Below are positions 56,001 through 64,000 of a stretch of DNA of 64,000 bases, piece after piece (positions within the stretch are counted from its first letter, which is position 1; each line of letters begins with the position of its first letter). The position numbers and the translations under genes are program-made. A model generated the notes under the pieces. It saw only the letters and a list, made by a program, of their open reading frames with translations. It was not told the origin of the DNA and did not search any database. The DNA comes from Darksidea phi (lineage: Eukaryota > Ascomycota > Dothideomycetes > Pleosporales > Lentitheciaceae): the NCBI GenBank assembly GCA_030770425.1, contig JASJFT010000038.1:186001-250000 (forward strand). The letters run 5' to 3'.

Positions 56001-59000
56001 AGTTTGTTCCGACAAGCTCTACTTCGACCGGTCTGTCTTCTAGCATCTTCGGCAATGTGGATATATCAGCAAGTGACATTGTTAAGCCTGCGAAGCGTTC
56101 TAAAGCAGTGCCCATCGTACGCCCTGATGCGACCCGCCAGAAGACCCCAGAGAAGGCTGATGAAGAAATGGGTGAAGACGAGGAAGGTCGCGTCACCCAA
56201 GCTGATGGACGTGAGAAACGTGCCAGACGTGGGCGGAATGATGGGGATGAAATGCCTAGATTTGCGCTACAGCCATTCCTTCCCTCGCAGCCTTTGGGCG
56301 AACTTCAACAACCACAGGCGCCTAGAGTGGAACCCGCGATCGAAAAGGAGGTGAAGGCGGACGAGAAGGAGAATCTGTCACCTGACGCGTCGCGGGCGCC
56401 GTCCAAGTCGAAGAGCCCTGAGCCTCTGTCATTGCAGCGCGCATCCCCACCAATTGAACCAAGCCCGCCAACCCCACAGGCTGAAGAGTCTACGGAGTCC
56501 AGGACACCGATTGATGATCTGTCGGCCCATGAAAGCGACGCGGTCACACCTACGGTTGAAGAGGCTCCGAAGCTAGGTACGAAGAAGCACGGGCACAGAA
56601 GTACCCTCTCTGCGACGGCAAAGCCATTCGACTTCCCACTGCAATTCAGCACTGCCGGCTACGATTTTGGTATTCATGTCACGAAGCCTTCCGTCGCACG
56701 GACCGAAGACGAAGCTACCCGTACCAGCCCGCCACGACAGGGCAGCCGGAGTCCAGCAACTACTTTCCGGCCAAGCGACGATGGTTCTTTCAAGACTGCT
56801 CTAGAGTCTCGCAGGCATGTACCGTATCCTGAGAGTGAGAGCCTTGATTTCGACCATCTTGGTCATGCCTCCTTCAATGACATTGATGCTGTAATGAAGC
56901 ACATGAACGAAGAAGGATCCGACTTTGGTGTAGAGCGCGATGAGCATTCTTGGGAGCATTCTTCTCCAAGGAGATCGCCTCATGATTTTGATCGCTCTGA
57001 TTTGCCACCAGGCGCTAATTTGCTGCGTAGCGACGCGCCTAGTCCTAGTCCCCGAAGACTATACGCGCCACAAAACATGCACGCGTCCTCGACGTCGATG
57101 ACGCAGGATCCATTTGATGATGAACGCGCCGGTCTTGCGTACGAGTCACCTGTGCACCGTTTGAATAACGCGGACGAGGTACCAATGAGCGACTGGGATG
57201 AAGGTATCTTATCTGAAGGTGAAGACAAAATCCAAACGCGCAGCCGATTCTTCGACAACCACGTCGATGACCTCATTGGGCGCCTCTTGCACTCGCGTCT
57301 TGGTCCGCTAGAGAAGAATCTTCAAAGCATCCAGGAATCTATCACTACGATGTCCCAACGTCCTAGGCGGGGTCGACGGAGCATGTCCACTAATGAGCGA
57401 CTTGATAGCGATGCCGACGATGAGGACGACGAATGGGGTACCGACTCGCATTACCGTAACCGATCTCCTGGCAAGAACCGTAAACTGGAGAAGATCCGAT
57501 CCATCATCAAAGAAGCGCTCGACTCTCATCAGCCGCCAGTTACTTCTCTGCCGGTGCCTGTTCCCGAACCTGTACTACCCGAAAAGATTCGTGACATCGT
57601 CTTAGAAGCTTTGGCTGCGCACCAATCCCAGGCCGCGCCTGCTGAGCACGTGAAATCAGAGAATGTGCAGGAGATGATTATGGAGGCTTTCGCTCGCCAT
57701 CAAGCTCAATGGACACCACCCAAGTTTGAGTATGTGCCTGCCGATCAGATCCGAGCCATCGTGGAGGATACAATCGTTGCCCACAAGCCTGCACCCATAG
57801 AGCCCACCACTGAACCCATCAAGACGGAGGATATCCGGTCTATTGTTGCAGAGGTCGTCGCTTCAAACGCCAAGCCAGCTGCTGAGCCGGTGCAACCGGA
57901 TGACATTCGTCTCATCGTGATGGAGGCTTTTGCGACGCATGCTCCTGTTCCTGAGCAAATCCGGCCTGAGGACATTAAGACCATAGTCGCTGAAGCTATT
58001 GCGTCCCAGCAGCCTACCATCGAACCCCTTCAACCCGAAGCTATTCGCTCGATCGTTGTCGAAGCACTTTCAGCTCATCAACCACCAGCGCCTGCTGTCG
58101 AGTCTCTGCAGCCCGAAATGATTCGCTCAATCGTTACCGAAGCCATCATTTCTCATGCGCCTCCTGCGGTCGCTGTCACGCCTCCCGAACCTGTGCAACC
58201 AGACACGATTCGCTCCATTGTTGCGGAAGCTCTAGCATCCCACAAACCTGCACCCGCCCTGGAAGCACCCATCGATCTCCCGCAGCCTCAAGTTGATATG
58301 TCCGAGATCTACCAGGTTATTGGTAGCTTGAAGGCTTCTATCGCGCAGACGACCAGCCATCATCTCCAGGCTGAAGATGTCCGCGAGCTCATCGACGATG
58401 CGTTCAAGCGACAGAATATGGAGGTTGCCAAGCGCGAGGAGGTTCGGGCAATTCAGGAGAGGGATGCACGTATTGCAGATCTGGAAGCAATGCTCAAGGA
58501 AACTACCATGCGCTTCGACGCCGAGGCTGAGGCACGCCGTGAGCTGGAAGCCCGTGAAGCAAACAGCGCACGTCTCCTCGATGTTACCGAGAAGGAACTC
58601 GTCCTACTCCGTGAACAAGCCAGTGATGATGAGACCAAGATTCGATTGCTTAAGGAAGAGTGTGAAGTGTCCCGTCGCAGTATTGATTCGTTCAATGCCG
58701 ATGGTGACGAGGTTCGCAGCAAACTCGTTGATCTTCAAATTGAGAATGACGAGCTCAAGAGTAAAGCCGTTGCTCTCGTGAGCACTGAAGCAGATACGAG
58801 AAGGAAGCTCGAAACCGTCACTGCTGAGAATGAGGCCTTGACCTACACCTTGGAGGAGCATCGTCTCTCTGCTAACAAGTGGCGAGCTGATCTTCAGCAT
58901 GCTCACGAGGAGGCGGACAAGATGCGCACCACCATCGAACACTCTCGGCTTCAGGCTGAAGAAGCAACGCGGGTTCGGGAATCTATGCGCGCCAAATTCG

Positions 59001-60676
59001 AAAAACTCCAGCAAGACATGGTTCTGGTTGCTAGCCAAGCTACTTCCGAGCGTGCTCAGTGGCAGAAGAGCGATGAAGAGCACATGAAGAAGTACGAAAT
59101 CCTCAGCGCTCGTATTGAAGCTGAGGGACGGACACGCGAGCGTCTTGAGCGCGAGCTTGAAAGACTTGAAAGTCAAGAACGTGAGGGTATGAAGCTCAGG
59201 GTTGCTCTTGAGCAAACACAGAAGCATAATACCAGGCTCGAAGAGACTATTGAGCAGCTCAAGCAGGAGAGCGAAGAACACAAGAGGGCTGCCGAACGGT
59301 ATGAGCGCGAGTTCAGAGAAGCAAGAGAGGCAGCACATGTGGAAATACGTCGCATGCGTGTGTTGATGGAGGCCGATCTCGACAAAGCCAACAACCAAGT
59401 CAACATTGTCCGCCACGATCTAGAAAGCGAGACAGCCCGTGTCCGCGCGGAGCTCGATAACGTCCGAATGGATGCCGACACTGCCAAGGAGAAGCATGAG
59501 CTGGACCTAGAGGCCGCTGCGGACGCGAAGAAGGCTGCTGTCAGCGAAGTCTTAGAGAAGCAGCAGCTTGTTCTCCAAGAACAACTGCAGGTCTTTGAAC
59601 GTCGCTTTGAGGCTGCCAACAAGGAGCACGCCCGAGTACTAAATATTGCCCGCGAGGACAAGGAGCGTGCCGAAGCTTTCCACAACGATCGACTTGCGCT
59701 CGCCGATGCTAAAATGGACAACCTACGTGATAAGGTTGCTTTGCTCGAAGAGAAGCTAGCCGTCGCTAAGGAAGCCGCTAGTGCCGCCGTCGCTGCGGCT
59801 CAAAATGTGAAGTCTCCGGCTGCTGCAACTTCATCATATGCCTCCGGCGCATTTGACAAAATCTCGCCTCAAGCGCTCCGTGAGTCCATCTCGGTACTTC
59901 AAGAGCAGCTCCAAGAACGGGAATCGCGCATTGAATCGCTTGAGCACAAGCTCGCCGATGCTGACACTGACGCACCTGCCAAATTGAAAGAGCGCGACAC
60001 AGAAATCAACTGGCTCCGCGAGCTCCTCGGCGTCCGCATTGATGACTTAACCGACCTTATCAACTCGCTTGCCCAGCCCTCTTTCGACCGCGAAACTGTC
60101 CGCGATGCTGCTATTCGCATTCGAACCAACTTGCAGATGGAGCAGTCGGAGAAAGAGCGGCTGATGGCGGGTGGCCAACAATCGTTCCCGACACTTGCCA
60201 CACTCTCTAACTTCGCCTCGCCGAAAGCGGTCCAACTCGCTGCCGCCTTTGGCAACTGGCGTAGCAAAGGTCGTGAAAATGCTTCCTCGGCTTTAGCAGG
60301 AAACTCTAGCACTACTTCTTCGCGCAACCAAACACCATCCCGCAATGCTCCCGCTACCGCACAATCTTTCCTCTCCGGGCTCATGACGCCGCCGACGTCA
60401 AACCTCCGCCGTACACCAGACCTCCCTTCTTCCGGCGCCCGTCCGCAAGCTCTCCGTTCGAATTCAAGCGGTTCGAAGGGCTCAGCAGCGGGCTTTCCAA
60501 GCTTAGGCAAGCAGCCGCAAGTCCCTAGCACGCCACCGCTACTAAGGAAAGCGAGCTACGATCAAGACGCGGAGATAGAGCGGTTCAGCGAGAGCGGATT
60601 CTATGATGACGAGAGCACGGTTGATGGGGACGTGACGCCTATTGGGCTGAACTTTGGTTCGGAACTCCGGCGGTAA
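53054..60676 (+). CDS. Very large repeat-rich coiled-coil scaffold-like protein
   Basis: Not recognised as a named family. It is one uninterrupted frame of 2540 codons, remarkable here because nearly every neighbour has introns. Features in order: three copies of a FNLEHLIP-type unit (about residues 130-175); a conserved-looking block with PRKADWDAYVNHLVEAKLAA (about 440-465); a Gln-rich tract (625-650); a Pro-rich region with about eight xFKP units (912-983); FFDNHVDDLIGRLLHSRLGP (about 1400); eleven copies of an IRxIVxEAxxxH helix (1481-1785); a long coiled coil (about 1795-2250); and a second helical block, EINWLRELLGVRIDDLTDLI (about 2315). The C-terminus is Ser/Pro-rich. There is no membrane segment or enzyme motif. 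A structural role in cell cortex, septum, spindle-pole body or nuclear envelope is possible but not shown. Confidence 0.88.
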   Translation: MQARRTSVSLPPPSSPPFALPSAFEANSPSDACGPPSPAQTLWTAPSPTQTLGHSSPELPPLPAFSALGSVQRTPSTVARQDRTDSSYYTASWGSPYRNPPPTYNPQQLRSTHFESDDFEEDSSHLQFGLEHLLPPTLVEGDSPNRFNLEHLIPRLEHNQSPSQFNLDHLIPSRLPANLEPSLDTPTRPHFHSGATPRAAESSVPDPTEQWVRQFLEGRWNHEANDWLSDSTTDSDSGSKSKTDQLRAPVPARKHRSNKTLNQLDFWSHFSKDQKQELGKMMASRYANPDAAAPHSRQGSGTSLRSPHDRSTHADRPASLREASAPASPNPSLETPNKSLLAPPAQPVATPRVRKKVMVKGKGCVISIARDIPRGTPGYPPRPMSPRAVQEKMERFEREGYDTRGFGQQVDADAPWGLSVSQNRAIWPNDDYIKTERAVAPKVRVPRKADWDAYVNHLVEAKLAALGVGTGGEDDTPSPMSRQGSVQHPGLPFSPPLPTPSGGSHRGRQGSIVSGAFPLGPSPGHMSRQSVASPAAFANPRASMHMHRHSTFSPASFIQQTVSPTGAWSPGGYFGGQGVRGGSPALPPLPLSRPDLADVNSPGSPFGMRPGQQLPPAPTHKDDLMAQMQQQQQQLQAQLMQQQQQQLLGLRPSSTLAEVPEDEDEEDAVPSMKTATQARPEIAIPSPRRGHRHNISANLEREARDAEYHLEEAIDKQFNEGGDFSTEPETDQLKPAKPVTDVAWKDSRPVLHQPQPHNRAHSLAKPQQSMSFAFGTQSENPRGDSDGAKTNISDITNPSLEDGEIREDDTRNSSAHHSKAASQVSNSWKDSKFAFGKPSSAMHSKHTSRSSISRLNGEAKEFKFNPTATFSPGSSFSGFSSFTPVLKSPADGVSGSNKTSVDGMSAFNVSAPALKPDAPAFRPDVPAFKPTAPPFVFKPAAQASEFNPAGTTGSTVPSGGFSFLSKGPSFKPDVPAFKPGIPEFVPTSSTSTGLSSSIFGNVDISASDIVKPAKRSKAVPIVRPDATRQKTPEKADEEMGEDEEGRVTQADGREKRARRGRNDGDEMPRFALQPFLPSQPLGELQQPQAPRVEPAIEKEVKADEKENLSPDASRAPSKSKSPEPLSLQRASPPIEPSPPTPQAEESTESRTPIDDLSAHESDAVTPTVEEAPKLGTKKHGHRSTLSATAKPFDFPLQFSTAGYDFGIHVTKPSVARTEDEATRTSPPRQGSRSPATTFRPSDDGSFKTALESRRHVPYPESESLDFDHLGHASFNDIDAVMKHMNEEGSDFGVERDEHSWEHSSPRRSPHDFDRSDLPPGANLLRSDAPSPSPRRLYAPQNMHASSTSMTQDPFDDERAGLAYESPVHRLNNADEVPMSDWDEGILSEGEDKIQTRSRFFDNHVDDLIGRLLHSRLGPLEKNLQSIQESITTMSQRPRRGRRSMSTNERLDSDADDEDDEWGTDSHYRNRSPGKNRKLEKIRSIIKEALDSHQPPVTSLPVPVPEPVLPEKIRDIVLEALAAHQSQAAPAEHVKSENVQEMIMEAFARHQAQWTPPKFEYVPADQIRAIVEDTIVAHKPAPIEPTTEPIKTEDIRSIVAEVVASNAKPAAEPVQPDDIRLIVMEAFATHAPVPEQIRPEDIKTIVAEAIASQQPTIEPLQPEAIRSIVVEALSAHQPPAPAVESLQPEMIRSIVTEAIISHAPPAVAVTPPEPVQPDTIRSIVAEALASHKPAPALEAPIDLPQPQVDMSEIYQVIGSLKASIAQTTSHHLQAEDVRELIDDAFKRQNMEVAKREEVRAIQERDARIADLEAMLKETTMRFDAEAEARRELEAREANSARLLDVTEKELVLLREQASDDETKIRLLKEECEVSRRSIDSFNADGDEVRSKLVDLQIENDELKSKAVALVSTEADTRRKLETVTAENEALTYTLEEHRLSANKWRADLQHAHEEADKMRTTIEHSRLQAEEATRVRESMRAKFEKLQQDMVLVASQATSERAQWQKSDEEHMKKYEILSARIEAEGRTRERLERELERLESQEREGMKLRVALEQTQKHNTRLEETIEQLKQESEEHKRAAERYEREFREAREAAHVEIRRMRVLMEADLDKANNQVNIVRHDLESETARVRAELDNVRMDADTAKEKHELDLEAAADAKKAAVSEVLEKQQLVLQEQLQVFERRFEAANKEHARVLNIAREDKERAEAFHNDRLALADAKMDNLRDKVALLEEKLAVAKEAASAAVAAAQNVKSPAAATSSYASGAFDKISPQALRESISVLQEQLQERESRIESLEHKLADADTDAPAKLKERDTEINWLRELLGVRIDDLTDLINSLAQPSFDRETVRDAAIRIRTNLQMEQSEKERLMAGGQQSFPTLATLSNFASPKAVQLAAAFGNWRSKGRENASSALAGNSSTTSSRNQTPSRNAPATAQSFLSGLMTPPTSNLRRTPDLPSSGARPQALRSNSSGSKGSAAGFPSLGKQPQVPSTPPLLRKASYDQDAEIERFSESGFYDDESTVDGDVTPIGLNFGSELRR
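53429..53580 (+). repeat. Triple FNLEHLIP repeat in the 2540-residue protein
   Basis: QFGLEHLLP, RFNLEHLIP and QFNLDHLIP are spaced by about 21 residues. Short linear motifs repeated like this often bind a common partner (inference). Confidence 0.85.
55785..56010 (+). repeat. Proline-rich xFKP repeats in the 2540-residue protein
   Basis: Units such as PALKPD, PAFRPD, PAFKPT, FVFKPA, PSFKPD, PAFKPG and PEFVPT follow each other within about 75 residues. Confidence 0.85.
57484..58420 (+). repeat. Eleven-copy IRxIVxEAxxxH helical repeat
   Basis: Copies include IRSIIKEALDSH, IRDIVLEALAAH, IRAIVEDTIVAH, IRSIVAEVVASN, IRLIVMEAFATH, IKTIVAEAIASQ, IRSIVVEALSAH, IRSIVTEAIISH and IRSIVAEALASH. A degenerate last copy is VRELIDDAFKRQ. 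Spacing is about 22-35 residues, with Pro-rich linkers. Confidence 0.9.
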
Positions 60677-62247
60677 CGTCTCATAACAACAACATACCAC
60701 ATAACTTGGATACTGCAGAAACATTTCCTTTGTACAATTTTCCTATACTGTTCTGGCTCGCATACGAGCGTCCCGTCTCTTTCTCTGTACGTCTTGAGTT
60801 GTATATGTCTCTCGCTTTGTTGTGTAGTTTTGCGCCTTAATGCTCGCTTTCCTCGAAAAACTGCCCCCGTTCCCTACCTTTTTTTTGACTGTTGTGGCTA
60901 CTGCTGTCTTTAGCGATATGAGCATCGGATATACCCCCAGTGCGAGTTTGCGGTAGATTGGATATCTTGGATTGGATTTGCGTTGGGTCTAAATTGTACC
61001 TACCTGCTGGACATTTGTTTGTCTTTGTGTTGATGTGGTGGTGGTAGATGGGGAGGTGGATATATGTGGATTAAATTGTAATATGCTTATAGACTTTGAG
61101 TTAAGTGTGTTGGGGGTGTGATGTGATGTGATGTGGTGGGTGTAGGTGTGTGAAATGCGATTGTGAATGTATAGTCCGGCATGTTGAAGTTGAAGCTGGT
61201 GAAGATATCTGACATGCCTTCCCTTTCGTTAGCCTGATGGCTGAAAGGGCTGTAACTTCTTCATGTTAAATCGTCCCCTTAAGCTGATGTAGTTTAGAGA
61301 CGCAGCTATAGATGGCTACGTTCTCAGCCTTAACAACTGAGATAGAAAGTTTTTCATTGCGTGTAGTTTTAGGTGGGACAAATGTAGCTAATGACTAATG
61401 CGTGGCTAAACCCATGTGTGGCTGTGCTAACACCCTTCACCCTCTAGATAATGGAGGGGCTGGGGCATCCAATGTATTGTAAAGAAAAAAAGAAAGCTTA
61501 AAGGCAAAGTTCCGGCACGTGCCACGCCCTCTCTGGGGCTCTGGTCGTTGCTCGCGGCATGCGAAAGAGTTTTGAATGTAGGTCAAAGATACAGGAGTGC
61601 ATAGTGATTGTATCATTTTTGCAGATGCTACCGGGCTGTTGCTTGTGCAAATGCAAAGCTCCGTTGACCATGATTGTGTGCGATACGTATAGTATTCTGA
61701 CAGAAGCTAGGATACGCTTTACTCAGTAGGACGTACGAAAGTGTCACAGACTTTTGCCCTAGTACTGTAAGTTATGAGGTATAGAACCCGCCTTTAACGC
61801 CTGGGGCAATACAGGTGGCTCCAGCTCAAAGAGGAAACTATGGAAGCACTTGTTCTAAGATATTCCAAGGGAGAGAAGCTGATAGGCCTTAAAAGTTAGC
61901 CCGAGTACCTTTAAATGCCACTCAGTTCAAGGCTGAAGGGTGTCCGAGAGCTTTAAAAATATCGATAGCGGCTTGTAGCGGCTTCCGGTATAGAAAATTG
62001 GAATCTTTCGCCAGCTCCATGAACTTTCAGCGACATCGGACTCGCAGCTGTCAACGTTCGTAGTGTCGATGCTTTTGCATACACGTGAACTGGCGTTGTA
62101 CTCGTCGCGAAGCACCCCTCATGCCCCACCCCGGCTTCCATCGGCTGAAGGTTGCACCACTGCATCACCGGCTTTCGCACTCGCAACTACAAATAAAATT
62201 CTCTTGGGCCGGCATCTAGCTTCACTCAACTTTTAAACACTTTTACA
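60677..62247. other. Intergenic between the 2540-residue gene and the P5C dehydrogenase gene
   Basis: About 1.6 kb with no supported gene. It includes a T-rich 3' flank, a GATGT microsatellite near 61117 and an AT-rich promoter before 62248. Confidence 0.55.
61117..61137. repeat. Short TGTGA microsatellite
   Basis: About three to four tandem TGTGA units in a GT-rich stretch. Confidence 0.7.
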
Positions 62248-64000
62248 ATGGCGTCTTTGAAGAGTTTCCAACCGCTTGCTTCCGTGTCAAAGTCATTGAA
62301 CGGGTTGCAGAGCCCCACGCAAATCGCCAGACGAGGTGTTGCGACTATAGCAAACTTCAAGGCTCCCACCATCAACAACGAGCCGAACGTACGTGATGGT
62401 TTGATCTTAGGTCATGTTAAAACTCGGAACGCTGATGCTCCCTTGTAGCAACACTATACCAAAGGCTCGGTCGACCGACAGAAGCTTCAAGATGCAGTGG
62501 CAGCACTCAAACAGAGGGCCCCCATTGAAGTTCCATTAGCAGTAGGAGGCCAATATGTACGTATCTGAAGAACCATTGGGTAGAGATAGGGCGGTTGGCT
62601 AATTCCCGATAGATCACCAATTCGTCTATCCTCACGCAACACAACCCCTCCTCGCACGCCGATGTAGTCGCAAAGTACTCCAACGCTAGTACTACAGATA
62701 TCAACAAGGCTATCGATGAAGCTCTCGCAGCTAAGACAGCATGGGAAAGCTTACCGTTTGCCGACCGAGCAGCCGTCTTCCTTAAAGCAGCCGATCTAAT
62801 CTCCACAAAGTACCGATACGATATCATGGCAGCGACCATGGTAGGGCAGGGCAAGAATGCGTGGCAAGCGGAGATAGATGCTGCGGCAGAGACGTGTGAC
62901 TTTCTAAGGTAATATCCTTGGCTACTGTGCACCGTGCCCGTCGTCACTGCGGCTTACACGAACAGGTTCAATGTCAAGTACGCCGAGGAGACCTACGGGC
63001 ATCAACCGGCGCACAACTCGCCGGGTGTGTGGAAGTACGTGCCAGTACGATTGAAGGTGCTATAAGAGTTATGCTAACGGTGTACAGCCGCGTTGAGTAC
63101 CGTCCACTCGAGGGCTTCGTGTACGCCGTGTCCCCCTTCAACTTCACAGCTATTGGAGGAAACCTTCCTGCGGCCCCAGCACTCATGGGTAACGTAGTTG
63201 TTTGGAAACCGTCACCTGCCGCGATCGCGTCGAATTGGCTCCTTTACCAAATTCTTATCGAGGCTGGCTTGCCATCAAACGTGATCCAGTTCGTACCTGG
63301 AGACGCAGTGGAAGTCACCCAGGCGGTCCTGTCACACCGACAGTTTGCAGCTCTGCACTACACCGGTAGCACCGCAGTTTTCCGATCGCTCTACGGCAAG
63401 ATCGCAAATGGGGTTGCTGAGGGCAAGTACCAGGGCTATCCTCGCATCGTCGGTGAAACTGGAGGAAAGAACTTCCATCTCGTCCACCCAGGAGCCGACA
63501 TTTCTAATGCTGTAATCCAAACGGTGCGTGGTGCCTTCGAATACCAAGGCCAGAAATGCAGCGCTTGCTCCCGCTTATATGTTCCCAAGTCCGTTTGGCC
63601 CGAGTTTAAGGAGAAGCTAGTCGCTGAGACGGAAGCTCTCAAGATCGGCGAACCTTCTGATTTCTCCAACTTCATTGGCCCTGTGATCCACGAGGCTAGC
63701 TTCAACAAACTCTCTGGCGTCATCGACGAGGCCAAGAATGATAAGGAGCTTAAACTTCTGGTCGGCGGCAAATACGACGGCAGCAAAGGCTACTACATTC
63801 ACCCAACAATCTACCAGACTACGAACCCAAATCACCCTCTACTGTCGCAGGAACTCTTCGGCCCCGTCCTCGTCGCCTACGTCTACGACGATGCCGCTCC
63901 TGACGCCTTCGCCCGCATCTGTAAGCAGATCGATGACACTTCTGAGTATGCCTTGACTGGTGCCGTCTTCGCGAAGGATAGGGAAGTCGTTCGTTTCGCA
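62248..64000 (+). CDS. PUT2: Delta-1-pyrroline-5-carboxylate dehydrogenase, cut by the right edge
   Basis: Mitochondrial enzyme of proline catabolism that oxidises pyrroline-5-carboxylate / glutamate semialdehyde to glutamate with NAD+ (prnC in Aspergillus). Exons in the window are 62248-62388, 62449-62556, 62613-62908, 62966-63034 and 63088 to beyond 64000 (introns of 60, 56, 57 and 53 nt). The N-terminus (MASLKSFQPLASVSKSLNG, then IARRGVATI) is a mitochondrial presequence. Aldehyde dehydrogenase motifs are GFVYAVSPFNFTAIGGNL, ALMGNVVVWKPS, FVPGDAVEVT, LHYTGSTAVF, IVGETGGKNFHLVHP (catalytic Glu) and FEYQGQKCSACSRLYVP (catalytic Cys). LLSQELFGPVLVAYVY follows. About 110 C-terminal residues lie outside the window (estimate from family length). 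Confidence 0.95.

Noticed and set aside
1..64000. tRNA, rRNA or CRISPR features
   Set aside because: I looked for tRNA B-box-like GGTTCGANNC with a fitting A box (for example near 31665) and for regular spaced repeats; none gave a convincing fold or array.

Overview
The window is a piece of a filamentous ascomycete (Pezizomycotina) nuclear genome. The evidence is many short GT-AG introns (mostly 44-65 nt) with CTAAC/CTAAT-type branch points, a Zn2Cys6 regulator with a fungal_trans domain, DASH-complex and NRC-2-type genes, and a repeat-induced-point-mutation (RIP)-like AT-rich insertion. A dothideomycete is my best guess, but this is inference only. All protein names come from reading motifs by eye; no database was searched.

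Layout. 1-2283: the C-terminal bulk of a Zn2Cys6 regulator, cut by the left edge. 3000-16517: a dense housekeeping block with CK2 beta (CKB1), a Taspase1-type threonine aspartase, ARP3, an F-box protein (possibly frame-shifted), TAF10, mitochondrial uS19 and MRE11. 16518-22040: a gene-poor, AT-rich stretch holding a dead cytochrome P450 that was split by a 1.2 kb RIP-scarred insertion flanked by a perfect 15-bp duplication. 22041-33527: a disordered protein with an N-terminal eIF4E-binding-like motif, the NRC-2/Fpk1 flippase kinase, DASH subunit Dad3, mitochondrial uS5 and the tRNA m5U54 methylase TRM2. 33528-37629: about 4 kb with no credible gene. 37630-46680: a LARP1 homologue (La motif plus DM15), a secreted GH5 glycosidase, a CFEM-like membrane protein and a putative mitochondrial protein. 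47214-51869: a divergent pair made of a fumarylacetoacetate-hydrolase/alpha-beta-hydrolase fusion and a monocarboxylate-type MFS transporter. 53054-60676: one uninterrupted 2540-codon scaffold-like protein with several internal repeat families. 62248-end: the 5' part of delta-1-pyrroline-5-carboxylate dehydrogenase, cut by the right edge.

How the genes relate. Most are unlinked housekeeping functions. Several neighbours share divergent promoters: uS5m/TRM2 (208 bp with three CCAAT boxes), uS19m/MRE11 (274 bp), Taspase/ARP3, and the hydrolase fusion/transporter. The last pair is the only one that looks like a small metabolic unit (uptake of an organic acid plus hydrolytic breakdown).

No wholly new multi-gene system stands out. 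The observations most worth following are the FAH-alpha/beta hydrolase fusion next to the transporter, the fungal Taspase1, the candidate eIF4E-binding protein, the 11-copy helical repeat in the 2540-residue protein, the GC-AG intron of MRE11, and the insertion within the P450 pseudogene.
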